From positions 1 through 6,569 of the forward strand of contig JAIVIH010000089.1 in assembly GCA_020200615.1 (NCBI GenBank): 6,569 nt of DNA. Direction: 5' to 3'. Below the pieces are notes generated by a model. It was not told the origin of the DNA. It saw nothing but the letters and a program-made list of their open reading frames with translations, and made no database searches. The DNA is from Actinomycetota bacterium (GTDB lineage: Bacteria; Actinomycetota; Acidimicrobiia; Acidimicrobiales; AC-14). The position numbers were made by a program, and so were the translations under genes. Below are positions 1 through 5,702 of this stretch, one piece after another; the first letter of the stretch is position 1, and each line of letters starts with the position of its first letter.

Positions 1-206
1 CCGCCGCCCAATGGTTGCAGTCGGGGCAGCTGACCACCCAAGCGGCCGTGTCCGCCTTCGAGATCCTCCAGCAGGTGCCCGGAGTGGGTCAGGTGAGCGT
101 GTCCGGGCCGGGCGAAGCGTCTACGCCGCAGGCCGACAGCCCGGCACCTCGGAACGGTGACGGGGACGGGAAGGGCAAGGCCAAGGGGAAGGACGACGAC
201 GACTGA
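1..206 (+). CDS. C-terminal end of an unidentified protein (5' truncated)
   Basis: The reading frame is open from the left edge (first full codon at 3) to a TGA at 204-206, giving about 67 residues. The part near the edge looks like an amphipathic helix (AAQWLQSGQLTTQAAVSAFE), followed by LQQVPGVGQVSV, then a proline/serine/glycine-rich linker, and a tail rich in Lys, Gly and Asp that ends in four aspartates. The TTG at 15 could serve as a start, but the frame stays open upstream with similar codon use, so a gene that began outside the window is more likely. The charged, low-complexity tail looks disordered. The VPGVG stretch faintly recalls a helix-hairpin-helix turn, but that is too little to assign a domain. 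I do not recognise the family. The gene converges on the flavoprotein gene, with 19 nt between the two stop codons. Confidence 0.6.
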   Translation, partial: AAQWLQSGQLTTQAAVSAFEILQQVPGVGQVSVSGPGEASTPQADSPAPRNGDGDGKGKAKGKDDDD

Positions 207-229
207 CTCAGTCGTCCCGGCTGAGTCAG
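203..229. terminator. Hairpin between convergent genes, spanning both stop codons
   Basis: CTGACTCAG at 203-211 is a perfect 9-bp inverted repeat of CTGAGTCAG at 221-229, with a 9-nt loop. On the plus strand a U-G wobble and a C-G pair can extend the stem into the loop. The TGA of the left gene (204-206) and the TGA of the oxidoreductase gene (226-228 on the minus strand) both lie inside the stem. No U-tract follows on either strand, so a bidirectional terminator role is inferred from position and symmetry only. Confidence 0.5.
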
Positions 230-1653
230 CGCTCCTTGCGCACCAGCCACCGCAGTCGCCGAGCGCCTTCGAACGCAGCCTCTGCCGCCAGCTGCCCGAC
301 GCTGGTGGACAGCGTGGGGTAGACGTGGATAAGGCTGGCCACTTCGGCCAGACGCATCCCCTCGTGGATGGCGAGGGCCAGCTCGTGGATCATCTCGCCC
401 GCTGACGGAGCGAGGATGTGGGCGCCCACGATCTTCCCCTTGGCCGTCACCAGGATGATGGCGCCCTCGGGCGTCCCCTCGGCCCGTGCCCGGTCGGAGT
501 GGGAGAGCTCGAGCCGGTACACCTCGACGTCCTCCCCGTGCTTCTCCTCGGCTTCGGCCACGGTGAGGCCGGCGTGGGCCAGCTCGGGGTCGGTGAACGT
601 GCACCACGGCACGAAGTCGGTCACCTTGCCCTTGCCCGGGTAGAAGGCGTCGCGAACGGCCCGCACCGCCTCGTAACCGGCGGAGTGGGTGAACAGGTAC
701 CGGCCGGCGAGGTCTCCGCTGGCGTAGACGGAGGGCAGAGACGTGCGCATGCGTTCGTCCACCTCCACCCCTCGCTTGCCGACCTTGATCCCTGCTTCCT
801 CGAGCCCGAGCCCCTCGATGTTGGGCCGGCGGCCCACGGCCACCAGGAGCTCCTCGGCCTGCCACCGGGAGGGCTCGCCGTTCTCGCTTCCGTGAACCAC
901 CTTCTGGCCGCCCGCCTTCGTCACCCGCTCGGTGGTGACGTTGAGGCGGAGGTCGACGCCCTCGTCCCGCAGGGTACGGGTGAGCATGGCCACGAGATCG
1001 GGCTCGTCCCTGGGCAGGATCCCCGGCCCCTTCTGGAGCACGGTTGTCTGGACCCCGAGGCGGGTGAAGGCCTGGGCCATTTCGATGGCGATGGGACCGC
1101 CGCCGATCATCACCACGCTCTTCGGCGCCCGGTCCACCTCGAACAGGTTCTCGCTGGTGAGATAGCCGGCCTCCCGTAGCCCCTCCAGGGTCGGGACAGC
1201 GGGGCGACTTCCGGTGCAAAGGAGGATGAAGCGCGACTCGAGCTCGCGATCCGGGCCTCCGGACGGATCTTGCGGGGTGACCAGGACGGAGTTGGGACCG
1301 GTCAGCCGGGCAGTGCCGAGGATGACCTCGACGCCCATGTCCTCGAAGCGCCTGGGGTTGTCGTCGGAGGTGGCCACCTCCTGCTGGATCGTCCGGATCC
1401 GCTTCCACACCAGCGACGTGTCGATCTCGGGGTCGACCGACGGAAGCCCGTACTTGTCTGCCACCCGCATGGTGTGGGCCGCCTTGGCCGAAGCCAAGAG
1501 GGCCTTGCTCGGGACGCACCCCGTCCACAGGCAGTCTCCGCCCACCCGGGAACGTTCCACCACTGCCACCCGCAGGCCGATGGTGGCCGCGAACTCGGCT
1601 CCGATCATCCCGCCGGAGCCCATGCCCACGATCACGAGGTCGTAGCGCGACAT
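226..1653 (-). CDS. FAD/NAD(P)-dependent pyridine nucleotide-disulfide oxidoreductase (mercuric reductase/dihydrolipoamide dehydrogenase-like)
   Basis: A 475-residue cytosolic flavoenzyme of the class I disulfide reductase superfamily. The N-terminal FAD fold carries GMGSGG (10-15) and the acidic residue of VVER (31-34). The redox-active disulfide is GGDCLWTGCVPSK, with Cys41 and Cys46. A second Rossmann fold for the nicotinamide cofactor begins at VMIGGGPIAIEMA (181-193); its second strand ends TVLQ rather than in the Glu typical of NAD-binding relatives, so cofactor preference is open. The second FAD motif is ASGDLAG (311-317), followed by the dimerisation domain. Where dihydrolipoamide dehydrogenase has the catalytic HPTxxE, this protein has YPTLST (445-450), so the His-Glu pair is absent. 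There is no heavy-metal-binding N-terminal domain and no C-terminal Cys pair, which argues against true MerA. The physiological substrate is unknown. ATG 1653 fits the family N-terminus and lies 6 nt after a -10 hexamer. Confidence 0.93.
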   Translation of the reverse strand: MSRYDLVIVGMGSGGMIGAEFAATIGLRVAVVERSRVGGDCLWTGCVPSKALLASAKAAHTMRVADKYGLPSVDPEIDTSLVWKRIRTIQQEVATSDDNPRRFEDMGVEVILGTARLTGPNSVLVTPQDPSGGPDRELESRFILLCTGSRPAVPTLEGLREAGYLTSENLFEVDRAPKSVVMIGGGPIAIEMAQAFTRLGVQTTVLQKGPGILPRDEPDLVAMLTRTLRDEGVDLRLNVTTERVTKAGGQKVVHGSENGEPSRWQAEELLVAVGRRPNIEGLGLEEAGIKVGKRGVEVDERMRTSLPSVYASGDLAGRYLFTHSAGYEAVRAVRDAFYPGKGKVTDFVPWCTFTDPELAHAGLTVAEAEEKHGEDVEVYRLELSHSDRARAEGTPEGAIILVTAKGKIVGAHILAPSAGEMIHELALAIHEGMRLAEVASLIHVYPTLSTSVGQLAAEAAFEGARRLRWLVRKER

Positions 1654-1659
1654 CGTGCG

Positions 1660-1665
1660 ACTTTA
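1660..1665 (-). promoter_or_regulatory. -10 element TAAAGT of the oxidoreductase gene (leaderless)
   Basis: Read on the minus strand, TAAAGT at 1665-1660 is followed by six bases and then the ATG at 1653. This is the TAnnnT pattern of actinobacterial -10 boxes, with spacing that places transcription start at or next to the A of ATG. No Shine-Dalgarno sequence fits in the gap, and no clear -35 box is visible. Confidence 0.6.
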
Positions 1666-1690
1666 TGCCGGTGTCCCAGCCGGCCGCCTC

Positions 1691-1696
1691 TACGCT
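1691..1696 (+). promoter_or_regulatory. -10 element TACGCT of the protease-TPR gene (leaderless)
   Basis: TACGCT is followed by six bases and then the ATG at 1703. The geometry matches the divergent promoter 26 bp away and implies a leaderless mRNA. It is also the main reason for choosing 1703 over the upstream GTG at 1655. No convincing -35 element is visible. Confidence 0.55.
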
Positions 1697-1702
1697 CGTC
1701 GC

Positions 1703-2923
1703 ATGCCGTTCGACCCGTCGTCCGGGGCCATGGACGTCATCCTCGGCCTCGCCGCGCTGGCGACTCTGGTCTCCCTGGCCCGGGCCTGGAGCCGGTTCTG
1801 GGACGGCGACTTCACCTCCGCCGACCGGCGGCTCGCCACCCAGATCGCCGTCTTCCTGATCCCGCCGATCGTGGTCCTCCTCCACGAGGGGGGCCATGTC
1901 CTCGCCGCCGTCGTCGTAGGCGCTGACGTCCTCGACTTCAGCTACGGGCTGTTCGAGGGATCGGTGACCATCGCCGGCGGGATCACCCCGGCGGAGGACT
2001 GGACCATCGCCCTCGCCGGCAACCTCGTCGGCGTCCTCACCGGCCTGATGATGGTCGTGGCCGGTGTGTCCGTCCGGAGCTGGCGCCGGCCCCTCCGCTA
2101 CGTGCTGGTCGCGGGCGGTTTGCTGGAGATCGTCTTCACCCTGGTGATGTACCCGGCCCTCTCGCTGGTGGCGCGCTTCGGGGACTGGACGGCGATCTAC
2201 GACGTCGATCGGACCCCGGGGCTGAGCTGGGCCACCGCCGTCCTGCACGCCCTGAGCCTCCTCGGTTTGTGGATGTGGTGGCGACGGCGCGGGCGAGCCG
2301 TGCTCTTCGGGATCGCCAGTGGCAGCGAGGCGAAGTTGGAGGAGCTGGAAGCGGCGATCAGGACTGCGCCCATGGACATCGCCGCGCGGTTGGCGCTGGC
2401 CGACTTCTACGCCCGCCGCGGCGAGCTGGCCCTCGCCCGCAGCACGCTGGACGAGGCGGTGGCGGAGTGTGGAGAGGTTCCCCGGCTTCACCTTGGCCGG
2501 GCCCGGCTCGGGCTCTGGCAGGGCCGGTGGAACGACGTGGTCATGGCCGCCCGGCGGGGCCTGCAGGGCGACGACGGCGACGAGGACGTCCGCCAGAAGC
2601 TGTGGGCCAACCTGGCTCTGGCCCTCACCGAGATGCAGCGGCCGGATCACGCCCTCGCCGCCTACGAGCACCTCATGCCGCCCGTGGCCGACGACCTGCG
2701 GGTGAGGTACGGGCGGGGACTGGTCCGGCTCGAGTCGGGCGACACCCAAGCCGGGCGGCTCGACTTGGAGGCCGTCGTCACCCACCTTCCCGAGGGAGAC
2801 CTCCTCCGGCGCTGGGCCCAGGCCCGGCTCGAGGGTCATCCTCTGGAGGAGCCGCCCGACCCGAACGTCCCCGCCTACGCCAGGAGCGACGGGCCCCCGC
2901 CGGCCCCCATCGCCGGCGTCTGA
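1703..2923 (+). CDS. Membrane M50-like zinc metalloprotease fused to C-terminal TPR repeats
   Basis: A 406-residue protein, counted from ATG 1703. The N-terminal half is a multispanning membrane domain with hydrophobic segments near 10-28, 46-72, 102-123, 132-155 and 174-192. The second contains HEGGH (61-65), the HExxH zinc-binding and catalytic motif of site-2-type M50 proteases; the family is best matched by the short M50B-like group. A glycine-rich segment, LAGNLVG (104-110), follows at the usual place for the second core helix. The third zinc ligand is not clear: no NPxxD is present, and Asp161 or Asp166 are only candidates. After a basic WWRRRGR (192-198) the C-terminal half is soluble and contains about four TPR-like helix pairs (about 225-365), for example ALADFYARRGELALARSTLDEA, ending in a proline-rich tail. 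The likely role is intramembrane proteolysis with the TPR part binding a substrate or regulator, but neither is identified. ATG 1730 is a possible alternative start. Confidence 0.8.
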   Translation: MPFDPSSGAMDVILGLAALATLVSLARAWSRFWDGDFTSADRRLATQIAVFLIPPIVVLLHEGGHVLAAVVVGADVLDFSYGLFEGSVTIAGGITPAEDWTIALAGNLVGVLTGLMMVVAGVSVRSWRRPLRYVLVAGGLLEIVFTLVMYPALSLVARFGDWTAIYDVDRTPGLSWATAVLHALSLLGLWMWWRRRGRAVLFGIASGSEAKLEELEAAIRTAPMDIAARLALADFYARRGELALARSTLDEAVAECGEVPRLHLGRARLGLWQGRWNDVVMAARRGLQGDDGDEDVRQKLWANLALALTEMQRPDHALAAYEHLMPPVADDLRVRYGRGLVRLESGDTQAGRLDLEAVVTHLPEGDLLRRWAQARLEGHPLEEPPDPNVPAYARSDGPPPAPIAGV

Positions 2924-2933
2924 CCGCACCGAC

Positions 2934-2952
2934 CTCCCGCCCGGGAGCGGGA
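2934..2952. terminator. GC-rich hairpin between the convergent protease-TPR and lipoprotein genes
   Basis: The 33-nt gap between the two convergent stop codons can fold in two mutually exclusive ways: CTCCC (2934-2938) with GGGAG (2943-2947), or TCCCGC (2935-2940) with GCGGGA (2947-2952). There is no U-tract. A shared terminator is plausible from position, but short GC stems are common in DNA of this composition. Confidence 0.3.
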
Positions 2953-2956
2953 CCTA

Positions 2957-3928
2957 TCAGCTCGCAGGGCCGATGACCGGAAGCTGCTGGAGCCAGGGCT
3001 CCAGCTCGCCCTGGGTCGCCACGTTGTCGAACCGGGCCGCGATCCGCCCGTCGGCCCCGATGGCGAACACCCAGGGCTCGTTGAGCCCCTCGTTGCGGAG
3101 GAGCCAGTCGGCGGCGGCCTTGTTCACGACCTTGCCCTGGAAGTCCTTCCAGATCTCGATGTGGACGAAGCTGGCCCGGTCGCCGTAGGTGTGGGCCAGA
3201 CCGGCGACCATGTCGGTGACGGGCCCGCAGAACTGGCTCTGGCAGTAGACCGGCGTGGCGAAGACGGCCAGGATCGGCCGCTTGGCGGCCAGGGCCGCGG
3301 CCAGCGTGGTGCCGTGCAGTTCGGGGTCGGGAATCTCGCCGTTGGCCCCCCGGGAGTCCACCGCGGCTTTGGGCACGTCCGGAGAGGTGAGGGTCAGGTT
3401 CTCGGTGGGCAGGGCCGGTTCTCCCACGAAGGGCACGGCCCGCCGCTCGTTCACACCGAAGGCGGCTGTGGCCTTCTGCTCCTTGCCCGCCACCTTGGCC
3501 GTCACCTCGACCCGGTAGAAGCCCGGCTGGCTGAACCCGGCCACGCTGGCGTAGACCCCGCGGCCCTCGGACGGAAGGACCACCCGGGGCTCGGTCGGCG
3601 CCGGTGTCGGCACCTGCGTGCCGTGGATCGCCAGGAACCGGGCGGGCGTGGACTCGCCGAACGTGCCGGGCGCGTTCGAGTCCTTCGTGCCCAGGTAGGC
3701 GAAGCGCAGGGAGACGGTGCCGAAGGCCAGGAAGCGCCGGTCGCCGGTGAACACCCCGACGAGGATGCGGGTCGGCGGTCCCACGGCCAGGTCGAAGCTG
3801 CCCACCTCGGCCACCAGGTCGTCCTCGGACGGCGTGCTGGAGCTGCTCTCGACGTCGGTCGAGGAGTCGCTGCAGCCGGCGAGGAGCAGGAATGCCGCCG
3901 CGACGAGGGCGACGGTTTGGCGCGTCAT
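2957..3928 (-). CDS. Lipoprotein with C-terminal thioredoxin-like domain
   Basis: A 323-residue exported lipoprotein. The signal peptide starts MTRQTVALVAAAFLLLAGC, with the lipobox LAGC putting the lipidated cysteine at 19. A Ser/Thr/Asp-rich linker follows (20-38), then a beta-rich region (about 40-190), perhaps immunoglobulin-like, which I cannot name. The C-terminal part (about 203-318) resembles a thioredoxin fold: strand RPILAVFATP (217-226), then CQSQFCGP with Cys229 and Cys234, helix, strand FVHIEIW (254-260), and EPWVFAIGADGRI (284-296) with the likely cis-proline at 285. The cysteines are spaced CxxxxC rather than CxxC, so a thiol-disulfide role on the outer face of the membrane is plausible but not certain. 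ATG 3928 is chosen because it begins the signal peptide exactly; the frame is open to a TTG at 4033, but that stretch has poor coding character. It is the last gene of the operon. Confidence 0.85.
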   Translation of the reverse strand: MTRQTVALVAAAFLLLAGCSDSSTDVESSSSTPSEDDLVAEVGSFDLAVGPPTRILVGVFTGDRRFLAFGTVSLRFAYLGTKDSNAPGTFGESTPARFLAIHGTQVPTPAPTEPRVVLPSEGRGVYASVAGFSQPGFYRVEVTAKVAGKEQKATAAFGVNERRAVPFVGEPALPTENLTLTSPDVPKAAVDSRGANGEIPDPELHGTTLAAALAAKRPILAVFATPVYCQSQFCGPVTDMVAGLAHTYGDRASFVHIEIWKDFQGKVVNKAAADWLLRNEGLNEPWVFAIGADGRIAARFDNVATQGELEPWLQQLPVIGPAS

Positions 3929-4055
3929 CGCCTTCGCCCACGGCGATCGTCGGCGACGGCGTGGCCTGGTCGCCGTTGTCGTCACCGCAGCCGGAGAGGG
4001 CCAGGGTGGCGCCCAGGAAGACGGCCGCTGCAACTCGGGGTCGGCGCCGCCTCAC
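3926..4055 (-). pseudogene. 5' remnant of a lipoprotein gene (signal peptide only)
   Basis: A GTG at 4055 overlaps the methyltransferase stop as GTGA, the usual coupled-start arrangement. It opens a frame encoding MRRRRPRVAA, a hydrophobic run VFLGATLA, and the lipobox LSGC (lipid cysteine at 23), followed by a hydrophilic GDDNGDQATPSPT linker. This is a complete lipoprotein signal peptide with strong third-position G/C. After about residue 43, where the next lipoprotein's ATG lies in another frame, third positions deteriorate and the protein becomes an Arg/Pro-rich shadow that runs on to a stop near 2778 beneath the real gene. No mature domain exists. The simplest reading is that the body of an earlier lipoprotein gene has been deleted. 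An alternative is that a short lipidated peptide is still made, but no nearby stop supports this. Confidence 0.6.
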
Positions 4056-4714
4056 CGGGCGGATGGCTCGGGTCGTACCCGCTCCAGGACCCGGAGGGAG
4101 CCGGTGGCCGAGTTCCGGTCCTCGACGAAGAGGCCCGACTCCACCGCCCGGTGGAACACCTCGTAGGGCGGGCGGCCTCCGTCGGCCGGGTCGGGGAACA
4201 CGTCGTGGATGGCGAGTAGCCCGCCGGGCGCGACCTGAGGGGCCCAGGCGTCGTAGTCGGCGTGGGCAGCGGACCGGCCGTGGCCGCCGTCGAGGAAGAC
4301 CAGACCCAGGGGCGTGCGCCAGTGGGCGGCAACCACGGTGGACTCTCCGACCACGGCGAAGACGCAGTCTTCGAGCCCGGCGGCCTCGAGGGTGCGCCTG
4401 AGGTGGGGGAGGGTGTCGATGCGGCCGGTCTCGGGATCGACCACGGCCGGATCGTGGTGCTCCCAACCCGGCTGGTTCTCCTCCGACCCGCGGTGATGGT
4501 CGACGGTGAACAGGACGGTCCCCGCTTTCCTGGCCGCGACGCCCAGGTACACGGCCGACTTCCCGCAGTAGGTCCCCACCTCGAGCAGCGGCCCGACGAG
4601 AGCCGCCCGCCGTCCCACCCGGTGAAGCGCCTCGCCCTCGGGTTCGGGCATGAAGCCCCTGGTGTGGCGAGCGACCTCACGCCAGCGTGTGGCCCCCTCG
4701 GTCGTCACGCTCAT
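4052..4714 (-). CDS. Class I SAM-dependent methyltransferase
   Basis: A 220-residue cytosolic protein with a Rossmann-type methyltransferase fold, closest to the Methyltransf_24 type. Motif I is LLEVGTYCGKSA (43-54), which binds S-adenosylmethionine. The end of the second strand is FTVDHH (69-74), whose Asp71 probably contacts the ribose hydroxyls or a metal. LVFLDGGH (138-145) is the motif IV region, and PGGLLAIHDVF (163-173) follows in the usual post-core position. The acidic and His residues DGGH and HD resemble metal-assisted O-methyltransferases. The substrate cannot be told from the sequence. It is not one of the cobalamin corrin-ring methyltransferases, which have a different fold, so its position beside cobT does not define its job. 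The start ATG overlaps the cobT stop as ATGA, which indicates translational coupling and fixes the start. Confidence 0.88.
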   Translation of the reverse strand: MSVTTEGATRWREVARHTRGFMPEPEGEALHRVGRRAALVGPLLEVGTYCGKSAVYLGVAARKAGTVLFTVDHHRGSEENQPGWEHHDPAVVDPETGRIDTLPHLRRTLEAAGLEDCVFAVVGESTVVAAHWRTPLGLVFLDGGHGRSAAHADYDAWAPQVAPGGLLAIHDVFPDPADGGRPPYEVFHRAVESGLFVEDRNSATGSLRVLERVRPEPSAR

Positions 4715-5688
4715 GTCTTGTCGGTGACCCCGGCGGCGTCGAAGGTGGCCATCTCGGCCAGCACCTTGGCCGCCGCCTGCAGCAGAGGCAAAGCCAGGCA
4801 GGCCCCGCTGCCCTCACCGAGGCGCATGCCCAGGTCGAGGAGGGGCTCGAGGCCGAGGTGGTCGAGGACGGCGGCCGCCCCGGGCTCGACCGAGCGGTGC
4901 CCGGCGATGCAGAACTCCACGCTCACCGGCGCAAGGAAGGCGGCCACCAGCACTCCGGCCAGCGCCACCACCCCGTCCACCACCACGGGCACCCGAGCGG
5001 CGGCCCCGCCGACCACGAACCCGGCCAGAGCGGCAATCTCCAGGCCGCCCACGGATGCGAGGATCGCGAGCGGTTCGGGAGGGTCGGGCAGCGTCCCGTC
5101 GGCCCGGGCCCGCTCCAGGCCCCGCTCGACCACGGCGACCTTGTGGGCCCACGTCCGATCGTCGATGCCCGTCCCCCGCCCCGTCACCTCGGCCGGGGGC
5201 CGGCCCGTGAGAGCGGCGATCACGGCGGCCGAGGGGGTGGTGTTGGCGATCCCCATGTCTCCTGTGACCAGGCACCTGGCCCCGGCGGCCACGGCCTCGG
5301 CCGCAACTTCGGCACCGATGTCGAGCGCCTGCCTGGCCTCGGGCACGGACATGGCCGGTTCCACCGCCAGGTTGGCGGTTCCGTGTCGGACCTTGCGGTC
5401 GAGCAGGCCGGAGGACGGCGGGAGGAGCCCCAGCACCCCGACGTCCACCACGACGACCTCGGCGCCGGTGTGGCGGGCCAGCACGTTGATCGCCGCCCCC
5501 CCGGCACAGAAGTTGGCCACCATCTGGGCGCGCCCGAGGGAGCCCCGGGGTTTGGTCAGGCGAGCGTCGTGGGCGACGGCCTCCGCCTCGGAAGACCGGC
5601 TGGAGGGAGTGAGGGCGGCGAAGGCCCGGTCGAACGCCCCGGTACCCCGCTCAGGGGGCCGCTCGGGCCCGGGGCGGGCGTCGGCCAA
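4711..5688 (-). CDS. cobT: Nicotinate-nucleotide--dimethylbenzimidazole phosphoribosyltransferase with internal deletion
   Basis: CobT transfers phosphoribose from nicotinate mononucleotide to 5,6-dimethylbenzimidazole, giving alpha-ribazole 5'-phosphate for the lower loop of cobalamin. The 325-residue protein shows family motifs in order: RLTKPRGSLGR (43-53), AQMVANF (54-60), GGAAINVLAR (63-72), VVVDVG (79-84), GDMGIANTTPSAA (143-155), GRGTGIDD (170-177), SVGGLEIAALAG (212-223), GHRSVEPG (263-270) and MRLGEGSGA (288-296), whose Glu292 matches the catalytic base (Glu317 in Salmonella). Normally about 47 residues, including an ADHGV motif, separate SLGR from the AQMVANF segment; here they are directly joined, in frame, so activity is doubtful. 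The TTG start at 5688 is preceded by AGGGA nine bases upstream (5702-5698) and lies 12 nt after the gtrA stop; no better start precedes the conserved region. Confidence 0.9.
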   Translation of the reverse strand: MADARPGPERPPERGTGAFDRAFAALTPSSRSSEAEAVAHDARLTKPRGSLGRAQMVANFCAGGAAINVLARHTGAEVVVVDVGVLGLLPPSSGLLDRKVRHGTANLAVEPAMSVPEARQALDIGAEVAAEAVAAGARCLVTGDMGIANTTPSAAVIAALTGRPPAEVTGRGTGIDDRTWAHKVAVVERGLERARADGTLPDPPEPLAILASVGGLEIAALAGFVVGGAAARVPVVVDGVVALAGVLVAAFLAPVSVEFCIAGHRSVEPGAAAVLDHLGLEPLLDLGMRLGEGSGACLALPLLQAAAKVLAEMATFDAAGVTDKT

Positions 5689-5697
5689 TGGGGGGGA

Positions 5698-5702
5698 TCC
5701 CT
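5698..5702 (-). promoter_or_regulatory. Ribosome binding site AGGGA supporting the TTG start of cobT
   Basis: On the minus strand AGGGA overlaps the gtrA stop codon (TAG at 5703-5701) and lies nine bases before the TTG at 5688. It is the only recognisable Shine-Dalgarno sequence near that start. The internal cobT gene therefore seems to use leadered initiation, unlike the leaderless first genes. Confidence 0.5.

Noticed and set aside
226..1653. Naming the flavoprotein merA or lpdA
   Set aside because: It lacks the metal-binding domain and C-terminal cysteines of MerA, and it lacks the His-Glu pair of dihydrolipoamide dehydrogenase.
1667..1684. Inverted repeat GCCGG / CCGGC between the divergent -10 boxes
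   Set aside because: Five-base G/C arms with an 8-nt gap are expected by chance in this composition. The position is suggestive but not enough to call an operator.
1655..1702. GTG at 1655 as start of the protease-TPR gene
   Set aside because: It would leave one base between divergent start codons, and the added residues would lie over the promoter region. ATG 1703 has a -10 box 6 nt upstream.
89..2929. A 946-codon open frame on the minus strand crossing two divergent genes
   Set aside because: It runs under the oxidoreductase in another frame and antisense to the protease-TPR gene. Its product is an Arg/Gly/Pro-rich shadow with no domain, as expected from GC-rich DNA poor in stop codons.
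2778..4466. A 562-codon minus-strand open frame taken as one gene
   Set aside because: Only its short 4055-3926 segment looks coding (a lipoprotein signal). The rest is a shadow of the methyltransferase and of the thioredoxin-like lipoprotein.
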